From Sindora glabra (taxonomy: Eukaryota > Streptophyta > Magnoliopsida > Fabales > Fabaceae): a DNA stretch of 64,000 nt. Position 1 is the stretch's first letter. Every line of letters begins with the position of its first letter. Below the pieces are notes generated by a model. It saw only the letters and a program-made list of their open reading frames with translations, made no database searches and was not told the DNA's origin. The translations under genes were made by a program, and so were the position numbers. This document shows, one piece after another, positions 1 to 13,639 of this stretch. The DNA is taken from NCBI GenBank assembly GCA_020226215.1, contig CM035226.1, forward strand, positions 90,978,895-91,042,894, read 5' to 3'.

Positions 1-1113
1 TGGCATTTAGATATATTTTAATGTGAAATAAATATTTTCATTTCAAATTTTAAATTCAAATTGCATAAGATTGGAATATATATTATTGATAAAATTGAAT
101 TAATATTGACCTTCACGATCATAAATTAAAAAAACCAGTTAACCCATTGGTATAAACATATAAGGATTCAAGACTCACCATATATTACACTTTTTTTTTA
201 GCTGTTTTTATGAAGTATATGTAGGAAGTTTAAGTAAAAAAATTCCATATTTTAACTAATTCTTTTTTATATCTAGCATGTATAAAATAGAAGTATCTCT
301 TATCTAGATAATTTTGAGATAACGTTAATAGGAATGAAAATTTACTATACATTATGAATAATAAAATTCATTTTATTAAATGAAAAAAATATTAATCTAA
401 ATCCATATCTATTTAGTTAATTATATTTTATTATATCTAATGTATATTTTTTATTATTTTTTACTTTTTAGAAAAATTCCTCCAAAAAATATGCATCATT
501 TATATATAAACCTAATATAATAGAAAAAATATATTATATGACTTTTAAAATAAATGCTTATAAAAGCTTAGAAACAATTAATTATATGAAATTACCAAAA
601 ATAAAGTTAATAAATCATAATTAAACATTGATTTTTATCTTCTCTCTCAACTTTGGTTAACTTCTCTCCAAAAATATCTATTACTTATCATAAATTAAAT
701 CAGAGATTGACTGTTATCATTAAAATAAACTTTAATAATTTTAAATCTCTAAAATATATTAATTTAATAATTCTTATCAATCTATAAATGTAAGGAAATC
801 ATCAAAGGAAATTATCATAAAGAATGGAGTATTATTATTTAAATAAACTTTAATGATTTTAAATATTCAAAATAAATTAGTGTAATAGTTCTTACCATTC
901 TATTCAACAGAGTGAATGATATAAAGGTAGTGAATTTTAATATGAATTGAATATGGGAAAATGATCCGTATTGTATGAATAACAGGCTTTATTACGTGGA
1001 AAAAAATTAGAAATTAAATTAGTAATGATATATAATAAAATTATAATAGATGAAAATTAAGTATATATTTGAATCAAACGTTGTATTGTATCAAGATGAG
1101 ATTATCATATTCT
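1..1113. repeat. Copy C: partial third copy of the duplicated unit
   Basis: Read side by side, this stretch follows copy A from about 9941 to 10855 and copy B from about 54218 to 55210 in the same order and orientation. Shared landmarks are the opening atttagatnnattttaatg, the region around 150-330 (accatnnattacactt), the block around 590-900 with its run of aaaataaarttartaaat, and the ending gagattatcat near 1097-1110. Similarity is clearly lower than between A and B, so C looks like an older copy. It starts at the window edge, so its left limit is unknown. No gene is visible in it. Confidence 0.6.
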
Positions 1114-4100
1114 ATTGAATGCGAGTAAAGAGAGGACTAACTTGATGAACATTTCTATACTCCACTGAACCTTTATTTTTTTTAAATCCTATGTACTTGA
1201 CTGATTAAGAAGAGTGGCAATATTATAAGTTAGTATCCTTATTAATTAATATAAATTTTATAAGTATTATTAAATGATAGTATAAAATATAACACATAAA
1301 AAATTATCAATACACAATAATATAATTAGTTATTCAATTATAAATTTTAAATCTAATTAGATTTCATTATGTATTTATTGCAATATAGTTATAGAAGTAA
1401 ATATAAATAAATTTATTTAATTATGCAATTTCAAGTTTTATATCTAAAATTTTTTAATTTTTTATATGAAAATGAAAACTATATTAAAATTATAAATAAA
1501 TATTAGAATTTAGTTAATCAAAATGATATAAAATATTCAATTTTAGCATTCAAACGGGTTAGTCCAATCTTGACAAAACATGTTATTAATAATTTCTGTA
1601 GCTGTCATGGAAGAAATTATAAATATTATAACCAACCCTCTTCATTTCTCTGAAACGTTATGAAAGAAAATACGAAAATCGCAAATGAATGTGAAGATAA
1701 TTACGGTTAAACTTAATATACAGTAAAAAGTTTGCATATGTATACTCTTATGGATTAAAAAAAAAGAATATATAATTTTTTTTGCAATTTATCTTATTAA
1801 AATTTGTAATTTTATGTAAAATTTTAAAATTTTACAAACTTTTTTATGCATTTTTATATGGCCTTTTACAATTGTGCAATTTTAAATTTTGTAATTTCTT
1901 ATATGATAAAATTTTAAAAATAATAAAAAAATAAATTTATTTCTACATTTTTATGTACTACTTTTTAATATAATTATAGTTTTATATAATAATTTAAAAA
2001 TTTTTCAATTTAAAATTAGAAATTGTCTTAACAAATCTATTTTTAAATATAAGTTTATTTTCGTAAACAAAATTGTTTAAAATTTAAAATTAGATTTCAA
2101 ATCTTTTATATCCTTGAGTTTTGAAAGTTTTTCTTCAATATTTTATATTTAATAATAATACTTAATTTATAATGAAAATTTAATTTTAAATTTTATCATA
2201 TATATAGTATTATTGTTTTATAAATATATTGCAATAAATACATTGTCAAATCTAATCAAAATTTTGTAGTTAAATAACTAATGAAATTCACCGAATTGCA
2301 GGAATAACTAATTGGAGATTTGGATACTTCATTTATGGCAGGTGTCCTTTCTTATTCACCCCATTTGATTTTTCCTTTTTCTTTTAAATTTTGTGGGTTC
2401 CCACTGTTGATCGGAGATTTTCAACTATCAATCAGATTTTGGTGTATTATTTTTATGGCGCACCGCTTGATTTTGGTAGTTCAAATCTATTGATTTACGT
2501 AATATTACATAAGTTGAATGATATTTAATAATTTTTAGATAATGATACTTCGTAGTGTGATATATTATAATCTAAGTCCTTGTACAATTTTCTTTTGTAC
2601 AAAAAGTTTCTTTTGAGGGCAGAGGGATTTATCATGATTGCTTAATCTACTTCAAATTACAAATTATAAATAAAACCCATTGTTAAATAAAACTCACTTA
2701 ATAGTGTGTTGATATCCAAGTGCCACAAAATAAGAAAATTTAAGAAAATTTTTAAAAATTTATCAAGTTAATGCACAATTTTCAAATAAAATGTAATATT
2801 TAAAGAGATTCAAATACTAACTATATAGAGATTTGCGAAGCATTGACCTAAAAATTTTATTTGCCTTGGAAGGTTCATGAAATTTTATTTTTCCGTCCAA
2901 CTCATATTTTAGTCAAGGGAAAATTTATGGAACACCAACCATTATATCATTGGCAATATTATAGATAAGAAAGTTTGAACGAAGAGGGCACTATAGAGAT
3001 GAAAGTTAGCTAACAGCCATTCAATCTAAAGGTAAGAATTATTTAGATTACAAGAATAGAAAAACATCTTTCTCACATATTTTTTAGAATTCTTGAAGTA
3101 TGTAACTTAACATGATTTATATAAAGGCCTCATTTGGGTTTATAAGAGAGGCAAATATGTCATGTTTAACCTTTCTTGATGCAAATCTTTTAGACTAGGG
3201 CAAATGAAAAAATATCCATACTTTCCACACTACCTATGCCAAAAAGGACAAAAATCTATTCATGTCAAGATCTTTAATTATAAGTAGTGATACAATTACT
3301 TCCGTATACAAAATCTTAATTACCCTATCATGCATCATACCTTTTGTTCCCATGTTATTAGCCAATGTAATCTTTTGTACTAAATCATTAATGATTAAAT
3401 TCATACCTCTATCAGTACCTCGAGGCAATTTTAGCACATCATAAAAAAAATTTTAGAACATTAAATAGTGAAAATTTTATAATATATTATTGACATAATA
3501 ATATATTTGCATCTCATTAATTTTTACTATTAATATTTTATTATGTGACGTACAGAATTTAACTTTAATAAAAGATAAATTTGATATACAAGCAGATTTA
3601 ATGATAACTGTATCAATGACATAATTAAGTTTCTCCGTTAAATAGTACATAAAAAATATCTTTTCATGCCCAACTCTAATCCGATGCTTATTTTTCTCCC
3701 TCTTAACCCACACTTTGACATTTTATTACTCTACTTATACCGAACTTATTTTCTTCGAAACAGTGTAATGAGTTGCGTTATATAAGTAGTATATCAATTA
3801 ATTACCAATATATGAAGAGCGTTTTTTTTTTTTTACTAAACAAATGGATGCTAATATAAATTACTACTCATAAAAACAAATATCAGAAATTTCCCTACGG
3901 TTGGATCATCCCTCTTTCCACAGCTGTGCGGGACAACAATTGTGGGCTTGGTCACAAAAAGCAGAAAAATAAGAAGATTGACCTGAACTCGACCATCCCA
4001 AGTAAAAGAATAAATAAATGGATTTTTCTGCAGCTGTGACACATCCACCTATCATCCGATTATTATCATCCTAAGATAATATTGACTTCAATGTCTCGTA

Positions 4101-4190
4101 TGAGACGTTTTATACTCCCGCCTAGAAAATTTTTCGACAAAAGAAACTTTTCAGATTCTGAATTTAGACTTGCATGCATACTCGCCATAC
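1114..4190. other. AT-rich intergenic DNA without recognisable gene
   Basis: Mostly A/T-rich sequence with short open frames only. Positions 2280-2520 and 2860-3440 have more balanced base composition. On the minus strand at 3234-3437 there is a 67-codon open frame with no motif I recognise. I find no match to the duplicated unit here, and no transposon ends or target duplications. Confidence 0.5.
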
Positions 4191-4194
4191 TCAT

Positions 4195-4204
4195 TATATA
4201 TAAG
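4195..4204 (+). promoter_or_regulatory. TATA box of the membrane-protein gene
   Basis: The sequence tatatataag lies about 75 bases before the start codon at 4276. That spacing fits a transcription start near 4225-4235 and a 5' untranslated leader of about 45 bases. It is the only good TATA element close to this gene. Confidence 0.5.
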
Positions 4205-4275
4205 ACACTCTTTACCACCATTTGTGCATCAAAGTACCCACAATCATTTCAGCAATCAGCAAGGTTGATTCCACC

Positions 4276-4880
4276 ATGGATGCCCAGAATTCTACCTCGA
4301 CACCTCCCGCTTCCATGAATTCCCCCAGTTCAGCAACGAGGTCAGTACCAAGTACTCTCCACATAATGCCTGAAGACTCTTTCTCGATGTCTTCTCTGTA
4401 ACATGTCAAATTCATAATCATACAATGATTTTCTATATCCTGCATTTCTTGATGCTCTGTTTTCTACTCTGTTTTTCTTGCAATGAATGCAGCGAGGAAT
4501 TGTTCACAATGTTGAAGGAATTGTCGGAGGCCTTCGTGAAATTCATGATGTTGGTGTTTTCAATCGTGGCAGTGAAGGCGACAGATACTGGGAATGCTTT
4601 GCTGGTAAAGTACAATGGGTTTATCATGGCTGCTGTTTTGGCCCGGCTTGTTGACTTGTTGGTGTTTGTTTTGGCCACCGTGCTTCAACTGAATACTGAA
4701 ATCAGAAGCTTGATTGCCACCGTCCTTGTTCTCGGAAGCATCACTTCGGTTCTGGTTCTGTGCGTTATATCGTCGGCTATTGGCTGGCTGACTCTCAGCT
4801 TGTGGCTCTGTCTCTTTGCAGTTCTTGCTGCTGTAATCATTAGAAACACCATCGAACTGATTTCCTCTCTTGGTCTTTGA
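4276..4880 (+). CDS. Two-exon gene for a 150-residue four-helix membrane protein of unknown function
   Basis: Exon 1 is 4276-4340, the intron 4341-4492 (152 bases; donor acgag|gtcagt, acceptor aatgcag|cgag), exon 2 4493-4880. The joined frame is open for 150 codons and ends in TGA. The start codon sits in a good plant context (ccaccATGGAT). The intron splits codon 22 (Ser). Residues 1-22 are rich in Ser, Thr, Pro and Asn and likely cytosolic or disordered. Four hydrophobic stretches follow at about 36-50, 64-86, 95-116 and 120-138, with few charges (Lys38, Lys50, Lys61, Arg73, Asp76, Glu91, Arg93, Arg139). I do not recognise the family; the size and helix layout are those of small plant transmembrane proteins of unknown role. 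An open frame from 4425 begins inside the intron and is not the native start. The 3'UTR from 4904 is duplicated at 33031, but the coding part is not. Confidence 0.72.
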
Positions 4881-5705
4881 AGAATCAAGACCGGTAGGTG
4901 GTGAGGTGCTGAATCTGATTGTGTGATTGTGTTATTTTGGAACTGTAATGTATGAAATCTGATGCTGTTTGGCGGAGAGCCAATATGGTGCGAGTGGTAT
5001 TTGGTGTCAAGTTTTCTGTTGTATCTTACGTTTCATTTAAGGTTCTTTTGTATTTGTGGTAAGTGAATTCACCACTCAAATGAAAAAATTCTGATGTTGT
5101 TTTGTGTCCAGCAATGTTTCTTTTTTCCTTTGTTGGTTATTTTAATTTAAGATTTAGGACAGCAGAAGAATGTTGTTATTTACCCATTTGAAATAAATCC
5201 CGTGAAGTTGACAGAAATGATCACAAATTCCCCTTTTCGTTATTTCTATTCTTCTACTTAATGATAAATGCTCAAAATCATCTCAGGTTCTCTTTGCCAC
5301 TTTACTTTCATATTTCGAGTATACCGTTTTATTACAAAATTGTAATGACTATATTGCACAAAACTAATATAATAATAGTAATTCAATATTAGGGATCAAA
5401 ATTGAGATGGAAAAAATTATATGGAATTATAGGTCTTGGATGTTTTCATCGTTAAATTATATTTAATGTACTTAAATTTTATTTTCAATTTTTAATTTAC
5501 TTAATTTAAATTTTAAAAAAATAGATAATCTAATAATAAATATTTAGTCTTTAAAAAGATAAAACTTAGACAGAACTATATTATACGGACAGTCTAATGA
5601 TATCAAAATAATTAAGCAAGCATTGTTCATTAAATTGCATCTTAATTCTGCATGGAACAGGGTAATTTTATAAAAAGTTCTCGATGAGTTAGAGTTTTTC
5701 TTTTC

Positions 5706-5706
<1 letters not shown>

Positions 5707-5746
<40 letters not shown>
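5707..5746. repeat. (ATT)n microsatellite
   Basis: About 13 tandem tta units. At the equivalent place in copy B (about 41905) there are only a few units (tttattattactaac), so the array expanded in A after the duplication or shrank in B. Confidence 0.9.
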
Positions 5747-5748
<2 letters not shown>

Positions 5749-6709
5749 AAACGTGCTTATGCTATATAATTATTATTTAATGAATATGGAAATTACGTTA
5801 AATTTTTTTATCAATGCCTATAATATCATGCAAGGTTTTTTTCTTTTTAAAGAATGGAATGCACGTATTTATAAAATTTTTAAACTAAATATGGAACAAG
5901 AAGAAAAATATTAACGAGCAACGATAATAATTAAATTCAAAAGTAATATTTTTCATTAAAAAGTGCACTATTAACTAAATTTTTGTGCTTTTGTGTCTTT
6001 TCATATCATTTATTTTTCTTTGCTTAGAATTAAATTTTTTATTTTATACTTATTTATTTATTAAAATAAGATTGAGATTGAATTTTTTTATTAATTCAAA
6101 TAAGATTGAAATTTAAATTATTATTTTTAATAAATATTTATATTATTATTTATTAATTTTAATTAATAATTATAATATTATATATAAAGATATCTAACTA
6201 TTTAAATTTAATAATATATATTATTTATTGCAGTAAAAAATTGTAAAACTATAATTCAAATAACTAGGCATATTAATCATGTAAAATTAGAAGATAAAAT
6301 AATCATTTAAGTTATTAGTCTAGTGATATTAAATTATAATCTTAGTCTTGAGATTATAAGTTTGACTTAAGAAGATGTTAATTTTTTTTTTAAGTATTGC
6401 AAAGTTTAAAAAGGTAGAAAAATATTTTATCTCATGATATTATGTGAAAGGAATCAATCACTTTATGATGATATGTGACGATGACCAAATTCTATTTTAA
6501 TAATATAATAATAAATAAATTATTTTACTTTAAATTTTATATTTTTTATTTGATTATTATGTATTGACATTTAAAAAAAGTGATAATATAATAATAAAAA
6601 TATTTATCTCCTTTTTTTTTGGGTTGGGGTGGGGAAGTAGGATTGGGGAGGCACCTAATCCTGAGTTTTTAAAAAGTTAAGATCTTCCAAATTGAACCTC
6701 CATCCTAAA

Positions 6710-8185
6710 TAAGGATGGTAATGAGTCAGGTTTAAGTAAATACAATCCAAACTTGATAAGAACCAGACTTATCAAAAATTCAAAATATCAAATTTATTTT
6801 AGATCTAAGACTTGAAAAGATCCAATAGAATCCAAACAGGTAAAATTTGATAAAACCTATTTAGATTAAAAAATGTTATTATTATATTTTTAAATTAATT
6901 TTAAAATATATAGGTTTGACAAATTTGAGCATTTGATCTCTTAAATTTTAAGTTTTTTTATTTGATTACTAATTTTAATATCTTACATTAAATTTTTCAT
7001 AAAATATAAGATTTTTATAGAAAATTTAGAGAAGGAAAGTAATATGTTTATTTATATATGTGTATATCTTTATTTTTTTATTATAATTTTTTAACTATAT
7101 AAATTATAATAATTATAATACATGATAATTATACAAATTAATAAAAATTTATTTTTTATTAATAATTATTATACTTAATAATTATGAATGATCATATTTA
7201 TTTTTTATTTACATCCATTTTATCAAATAAATCATAAAATAATATAAATGAAAAATTATATTTTTTTATAAAAAAAATTAACTGTATCGGTGGCTTGGAA
7301 TGTGTTTAAGTTCTGCGAGAATATTGTTGGAGTTTTTGGGAAAATTGAATTTTACTGTTGTTTTCACTAATTATGGCTTGCTTTGTATTCAGTGGTCTTG
7401 ATTTTTTCTTTGCTTTGTCAACGTATGTTTCTTTGACTTTCAGGGTACATGGATCGCAAAATCTTACATTTATGCGAAAATACACATTTTCAAAAATATA
7501 ATTATTTGGAATGTAATATTTTTGTATTTGGTTCAATATAAATATTTTTGAAAATAGTTTTTCATATTCTCAAGTATATTATATTTTTATGTTTGGTTCA
7601 TATTTTTTATTTCTCAAAATTTTATTAATGTTTCAAGAATATCCTTATCATTTTTTTATTATGAATGGTAATAAATCATACTTTTAATTAAAATATATTA
7701 ATAAAGAAATTTGGACACTTAATAAATCAATAATCTGATTTATCTTGAATTAAAATATACTAAATAATTTAATATATAATATATTAAAAATTTTCAGAAT
7801 GTGAACATAATTAATTATATAAGAACACTTAACTCTATTATCAATACATCAGTTTTGTATGACTTACATGTTTAAAATTTTATTTAAAAATTTTTGAGAC
7901 ATTAAAAATTGTGAGAAGTAATTGTAATTTCAAATAGATCTAATGTGATACCTAATAAATATATAAGACTTATTGAATACTTAAAAAAGATACATTTATG
8001 TAATATAATTAATCTTATAATAGGTCCAAATCATATCTAAAAATGATTTAAGAGTTATTAAATATTTAATGGATAGACCCAAACCTAAATTATTAAAAAA
8101 TGGGTTTAATTTAAATAAAATTCATTGAATAAATATCTATTGATCTGAGTAAGATTCATTAGATATAAATATTTTTTTACCCCTA
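6710..8185. mobile_element. Non-autonomous hAT-like element, specific to copy A
   Basis: The left end TAAGGATGGTAATGAGTC and the right end ...TTTTTACCCCTA have the TAGGGGT-like termini typical of plant hAT elements. Flanks are atcctaaa on the left and attccaag on the right. The unoccupied site in copy B (about 43279) reads atcccaag, so the flanks look like a decayed 8-bp target duplication. No transposase frame is visible. Positions 7285-7460 are less AT-biased than the rest and could be a captured fragment; I cannot identify it. Confidence 0.5.
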
Positions 8186-11100
8186 ATTCCAAGCTTTTCT
8201 AAGAATGGAGTATAATCTAACAAGAATGGGCCCGACGGCCCGAATATTTATCAATGTATGTGAAAAATGCCAGTTACCCAGTTCAATAAGACACAATTGA
8301 TATTCTTCTTACATTTATGAAACCAAATTTTTAAAAGTTGTTCTGCTCTGTGAAACTTGTGAAATTAATACCATTCAAATCACATCAAATTTAATCTCTA
8401 CAAAAGTGAACTTGGTTTATTTAAATTCGCTCTTAAACAAGTCTGAAATTGTATTCTCCATTCCTGTCTAAAATTTGATGTCAACCTAAAATGATATTAC
8501 ATTTAAATTCAAATTTAAATTTGATGTGATTTGAATAATATTATATTAAACTTTAAATTTAAAATTTTATTTAATAAACCAATAAGAAAAGATGATTATA
8601 AATTTAAATTAAATGATATATTATAATCTAAGTATCTTGTTATCAAATATATACTTTGATTAAAATTAAGTAGCTAAAAAATTATAGTGCTCATATTAAA
8701 ATTTAATTTTTTATTTAATCATATTGTTTCTGTTTAAGTATAATTAAAGCATTATTTAATTACAAACTTCTTAAAATATATCTCTTAATAAAAGTATCAA
8801 ATATGAGTTTGTATATAGTTTTTTTTATTTTTTATTATGTGTTAAGGGAGGTCTAACTAGCTTTTGAAATTAGAGGGAATGTTTGTGTAATTTTATTAAA
8901 ATTTATGAGATATTAATATATTCTTCTCTAATGAGAGAAATTGTGATTTAACTATCCACTCCTCATTCTTTCCTTTTCTTTGGAATTCTTTTGGTAAATT
9001 TTTTTAAATTGATTTTATTTTATTTTAATAAAAAAATCTAATTCTTTTGGTTGAAATATATTGAAAAATGCATGAAATTTAATTAAAAAGTAGATTTTGA
9101 TAGTATCATTGTAAAATTAATGTTAGAGATTGTAATTTTTTTTATATAATATGTATTTTAGGTTAAATAAAATAAATTCAACTGAAATCTTTATTAAATT
9201 TAATAAATTTTATGATGACATAAATATAATTACAATAAAAATAATAAATAAAATAAAATAAATATGTTAAAAAAGGAGTTAGATCCTTTTCATTGTCATC
9301 CCTTTCTTTTCTTTTCTAACATCAAAACATACCATTAATAAATTTATTTTTATCTTTTTTTTTCTGGTGGAATAAGCTCCAATGGCTCCATGATGAGCGA
9401 TGCAAGTCCACTGTTTATTTTCAACAGTAATATTTGAATGTGAACAGTTGAAAATTTCTCTTTTCGAATTTTGATATTAAACATACATTTTATTTTGCTA
9501 AATGTTCACTGATAATTTCTTTTTACATTTTGTCATAAGACGTACATCTTATTTTTAGATTTTAAAAATATGTATGTTATTTATTGCATAGATATGAATG
9601 ATAAACAATTGTATATTTCTACTGATTAATACAAGTATTAGATTTAATTTAGTTTTATATCTAAATTTTACATAATACCAAGCTACGATTTATGAAGTAT
9701 TAATTCTTTATTTTATAAAAATGTAACATGATCACGCATATAAAAATGTGGGTGAGGTTTAAAACCCGGTCAATCTTCCTTACTTCTATGTTTCCCTAAT
9801 AATTTAGAATATTCTTTTGAAAAAGATAATATTTTTATTTTTTATTTAATATAACACATACTATGAAATTTTATTAGAAATCAAAGTATAGAATATTAAA
9901 AATTTATAATTATAACTGGTTGAATTTTTTTTCATAAAATTGATATTTAGATCTATTTTAATGTTAAAATATATATTTTAATTTTAAAATTTAACTTCAA
10001 AAACTAATTTACAAATAAAATATTCAAGGTGAACAAGTGCCGCAGGAGAATGAAAATACATATGATTAGTAAAAACCAATTCATATTAACCTTTAAAATT
10101 ATAAATTATATAAATCAATTATTCTATTTCAATATATATATAATATTCAAACTTACCATTTACCACACTTTATTTATTTTTTTCTTTAGTCTATATAAAA
10201 AGTATAAGTAAAGAATTCTATATTTCAATTACCTCTTTTTTCTTATCAATAATTTATAAAATAAAGATTTTCAAATGATTTTAGGCGAATGACAATTTGC
10301 TAGACATAAAAAGTAATTAAATTCACTATATAGAGTTTTAAAAAAATATTGATCCAATTTTACAAAGATTTAAAATATTACATCCTATCATATTTAATAT
10401 ATATACTTCTCCCATCTTTTATTTCTCAACAAATTCCTGGAAAGATTTTACATCGCCCATGCATAAATTTAATGAGATAGGTAGTCATTAATATTATAAT
10501 AATCATTAAAAATTTAAGTAATTATAAAAGTTTGAAAAAGTTTAGCATAAAATTACTAAAAATAAAATTAGTAAATACCAAATTAAGCACCAATTTTAAC
10601 TTTCCCTCTCATCTTTGGTATTTTTCAGTAAAAATATAAATTACTAATAAAAAAATAAAATACGTAATAGAGCACTACCATTTAAATAAAATTAAATGGT
10701 TTCAAATTATTTGAAAGATTATTATAAAAATAATAATTCTCATTATTTGAAAATTTCTGAAATTAAATTAATAATGATGTATTCTAGAATTATATCAAAT
10801 AAAATGAATCTTAGATCCAAATTTGAACCGGTGTATTAATTTGAGATTATCATTTTTTTAAACCTTCTATCACTTGATTACCAAATAAAATATGATTAAT
10901 TATAAATATTTATTTCTAATTACTATCACTGTTACCATCCTATTAATAATTGAACATTTTGTTAGAAAGTTCCCTTTTTTTGTCAATTGCCAACATATGA
11001 GGAAAAATTTTTTTCCTCCAAAATGTTCACTTCTTTTCTATATTTCTTTCTCATGATACTTCAATTATACCTTGCTTCTATGTTAATTTTGCTATCCTTT

Positions 11101-11760
11101 TATAATTTTTTTGGATGGTTCTTTCACTAACGGAGTAACCCATTGCTTTTAATTTTTGGACTAAAAATTTCAAATATTCTCAAACTATAGACTCTCTTTT
11201 GTTCTTTCAAATGCTTCAGATATACTTTTTGAAGCTTCTTATAAAATATCTTCGCAACTCTTTAGATTTGTCTTAAATGCAAAAATTTTTAAAACTACCC
11301 ATTAATTCATTTATATACATTGTTTTCCCTCTCTCCCATATTTCCTATCAATTTTTAAAGATAACTTCTCTTTTATACCATTCATAATCATTTCTTTTTC
11401 TCTCTCACCCATAACCCTCTCCATCTCTCTCTCTTACCCATGTTAATTTTCATTTTTCCATAAACCTTCATTCATATATAATAAGCTTAAAAAATATTAA
11501 TTATATGAAATTCTAGTTATTTTAATGGCCAATTAAAGAAATAGTTTAATTATTCTTTACATGTAAAATTATTCAATCAAGCACAATTTCTATATCCATT
11601 ATCAATTGATACCATTTAAAATTTAAAACTATTTGTGCACCACTTGGCACATTATATTCTATTTCTTTCACCAACATAAAACTATCTAAGCACACATCTT
11701 ATTTTTAAAATTTTAAATTAAAAGAAAAGTATCGTGCAAAAGTGTATACAAAGAGGCTTG

Positions 11761-12120
11761 TATTATAGAAAGGCAATTTGAAAAGCTTGACGCCACTTTT
11801 TTGTTTTCAAAAATATCCTTATTAAAATATTACACATTTAAAATAAATAAAGATAGTTATATATTAATGCAATCAATTGTAGTTATAATTCTCTTATCAT
11901 TAAATCACATTTTTTTTATCAAACACTCATGTCATTTCAACTAATTTTTAAGGAAATAATCTTCTAAAATAAAATAATAGAAAAACTATAGAAAATAGAA
12001 AGGTAAATTAGGTAAAAATATATAAAAATGGAAATAGAGATAAATTATGTTGAATTTTTTTAATGATATTATATTATAGAAATATGATTGGAGAGCTTGG
12101 ACTCCACTTTTTTGTTTCAA
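11761..12120 (+). repeat. Pair of related segments with a shared terminal-like motif
   Basis: Two segments about 310 bases apart (from 11761 and from 12074) begin with tatagaaa..., then agcttg.c.ccacttttttg, then a common tail containing atattaaaatattacacatt and taaataaagataattata. Copy B has the same pair at about 56480 and 56763. A single related motif occurs at 55848 and, reversed, at 59990-60035. This suggests a small repeat family; its transposon class is not clear. Confidence 0.5.
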
Positions 12121-13639
12121 AAAATATCCATATTAAAATATTACACATTTCAAATAAATAAAGATAATTATATAATAATGCATTCATTTATAATTAAAAT
12201 TTCCTTATCTCTAAAAAGTTATCTAATTTGTAGAAGTAGTGTATGAAGTATATCTTCTTCCAAAGTAGGAAATTGTTACTATTATAAAATAACTAATTGA
12301 CATCAGGCATTTAAGGGATTACATGTCAAAAAATAACTAACATGTATCACAATGATGTTGATTATAATATATGAAACTTGATGTTGTATCTTATGCTTGA
12401 GAAGTGGAAGTAATATTTAATGTTAATTTTTTATAAATAATCAACGTCTAATTTAGATATACTATTTTTATTTATATTAATAATTAGCATGGTATATTCT
12501 ACCCCTTCCCAACTCTAACCCACTCCTTTTACCCCAATTCCTCCCTCCCAACTTTAACCTATTCCGCTAATTCCTTCTTTTTGATCCTTCCTATTCTTTT
12601 GTATTCAGGTTTTCAAAACACTATATCGATAATAAAAGATAATTTCTAATATAAAATTAAAAAATCCTAATGATTGTAATTTAAAATAATAAATTTTATA
12701 ATAAAAGTTTAAAAATTATGATTGGTTATATTAAATACCTTAATCATAGATGAGTGATGCACTAAGTATTATCTTCATACTTGTTACTCAATATGTGATA
12801 TTAACATTCTTTATAAAAGCATGGTTGAATCCAATCCTTACAAATGTGATGAGTTGAGAAAATATTGGTACACATTTCATATAAACAGATAGTAAATAAT
12901 GCAACCAAATGATAAAGAAGATGAATGAATTTAAATTTCTTACTCGTATGCAATATAATATAGTAGAATATGAAACCAAAAAATAAATTGCAAGAATAAC
13001 AACAAAAACTAAACAAATCTTTACTTTTAAATCTTGCATTTTTTAAGTAAGTCTACAACCCTAAAGATAGAGCAATGAGCTAACAAAAATTCATTCCTAA
13101 AATATTGAGTGAATAAAAATAGAAAATCAAAGAGAATTATGTTTATCTTCAAGTTAGAAGGAAAGCATATTATTAGAGAGAGAATTATTTTAGGATTGAA
13201 AGAGCTTGGAGATGAAATTTGCATATGGTGCTATTGTTTCATTTTTCTTATTTTTAACTCATGCCACTATGTTAGTTTCAAATTTCGGTTATCTATAAAA
13301 ATTTGATGTGTAAAATTCAATGATGTCATCCTAATAACAAACAAAATGACATAAATTGTTATATAAACAATCGATATTATAAATTAAAAGAATCTAATTT
13401 TAAATATAAAATCAACATCTTTTTCTGCACTAATTATTTTTTTTAAAAAATACAGTTAGAAAGAATCAATTGACACTTGCAGAAACCAAAGTGATTATAT
13501 GAAAATAACTTAAAACAATCTTTCATTAAATATACCTAAATGCATTAAGATTAATTATCAATAAATATAACATAATATTGAAAACCTAATGCTAAAGTAA
13601 CATAACGTGAACACTAAACATTAGAATGAATGATAGAAA

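Larger units (their letters stand above)
4904..13487. repeat. Copy A of the segmental duplication
   Basis: Starts at aggtgctgaatctgattg in the 3'UTR of the membrane-protein gene and runs in the same order as copy B to about 13487 (caattgacacytgcaraaac). In well-conserved stretches, such as 4904-5200 against 33031-33310, about nine bases in ten agree by eye. Copy A differs from B by a hAT-like insertion (6710-8185), an ATT microsatellite and about 130 extra bases around 6118-6250. It lacks B's hAT, Harbinger and Sec61-beta blocks. Apart from the 3'UTR I see no coding sequence in it; open frames such as 10029-10211 or 12788-13039 are unsupported. Confidence 0.85.

Noticed and set aside
3234..3437. 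Minus-strand 67-codon frame with PRGTDRGMNLI
   Set aside because: Open by chance as far as I can see: the complementary strand is also open here, and no family is recognised.
4425..4492. Longer hydrophobic N-terminus for the membrane protein from the ATG at 4425
   Set aside because: These codons lie in the intron. Exon 1 at 4276 with consensus donor and acceptor gives a continuous frame and a better start context.
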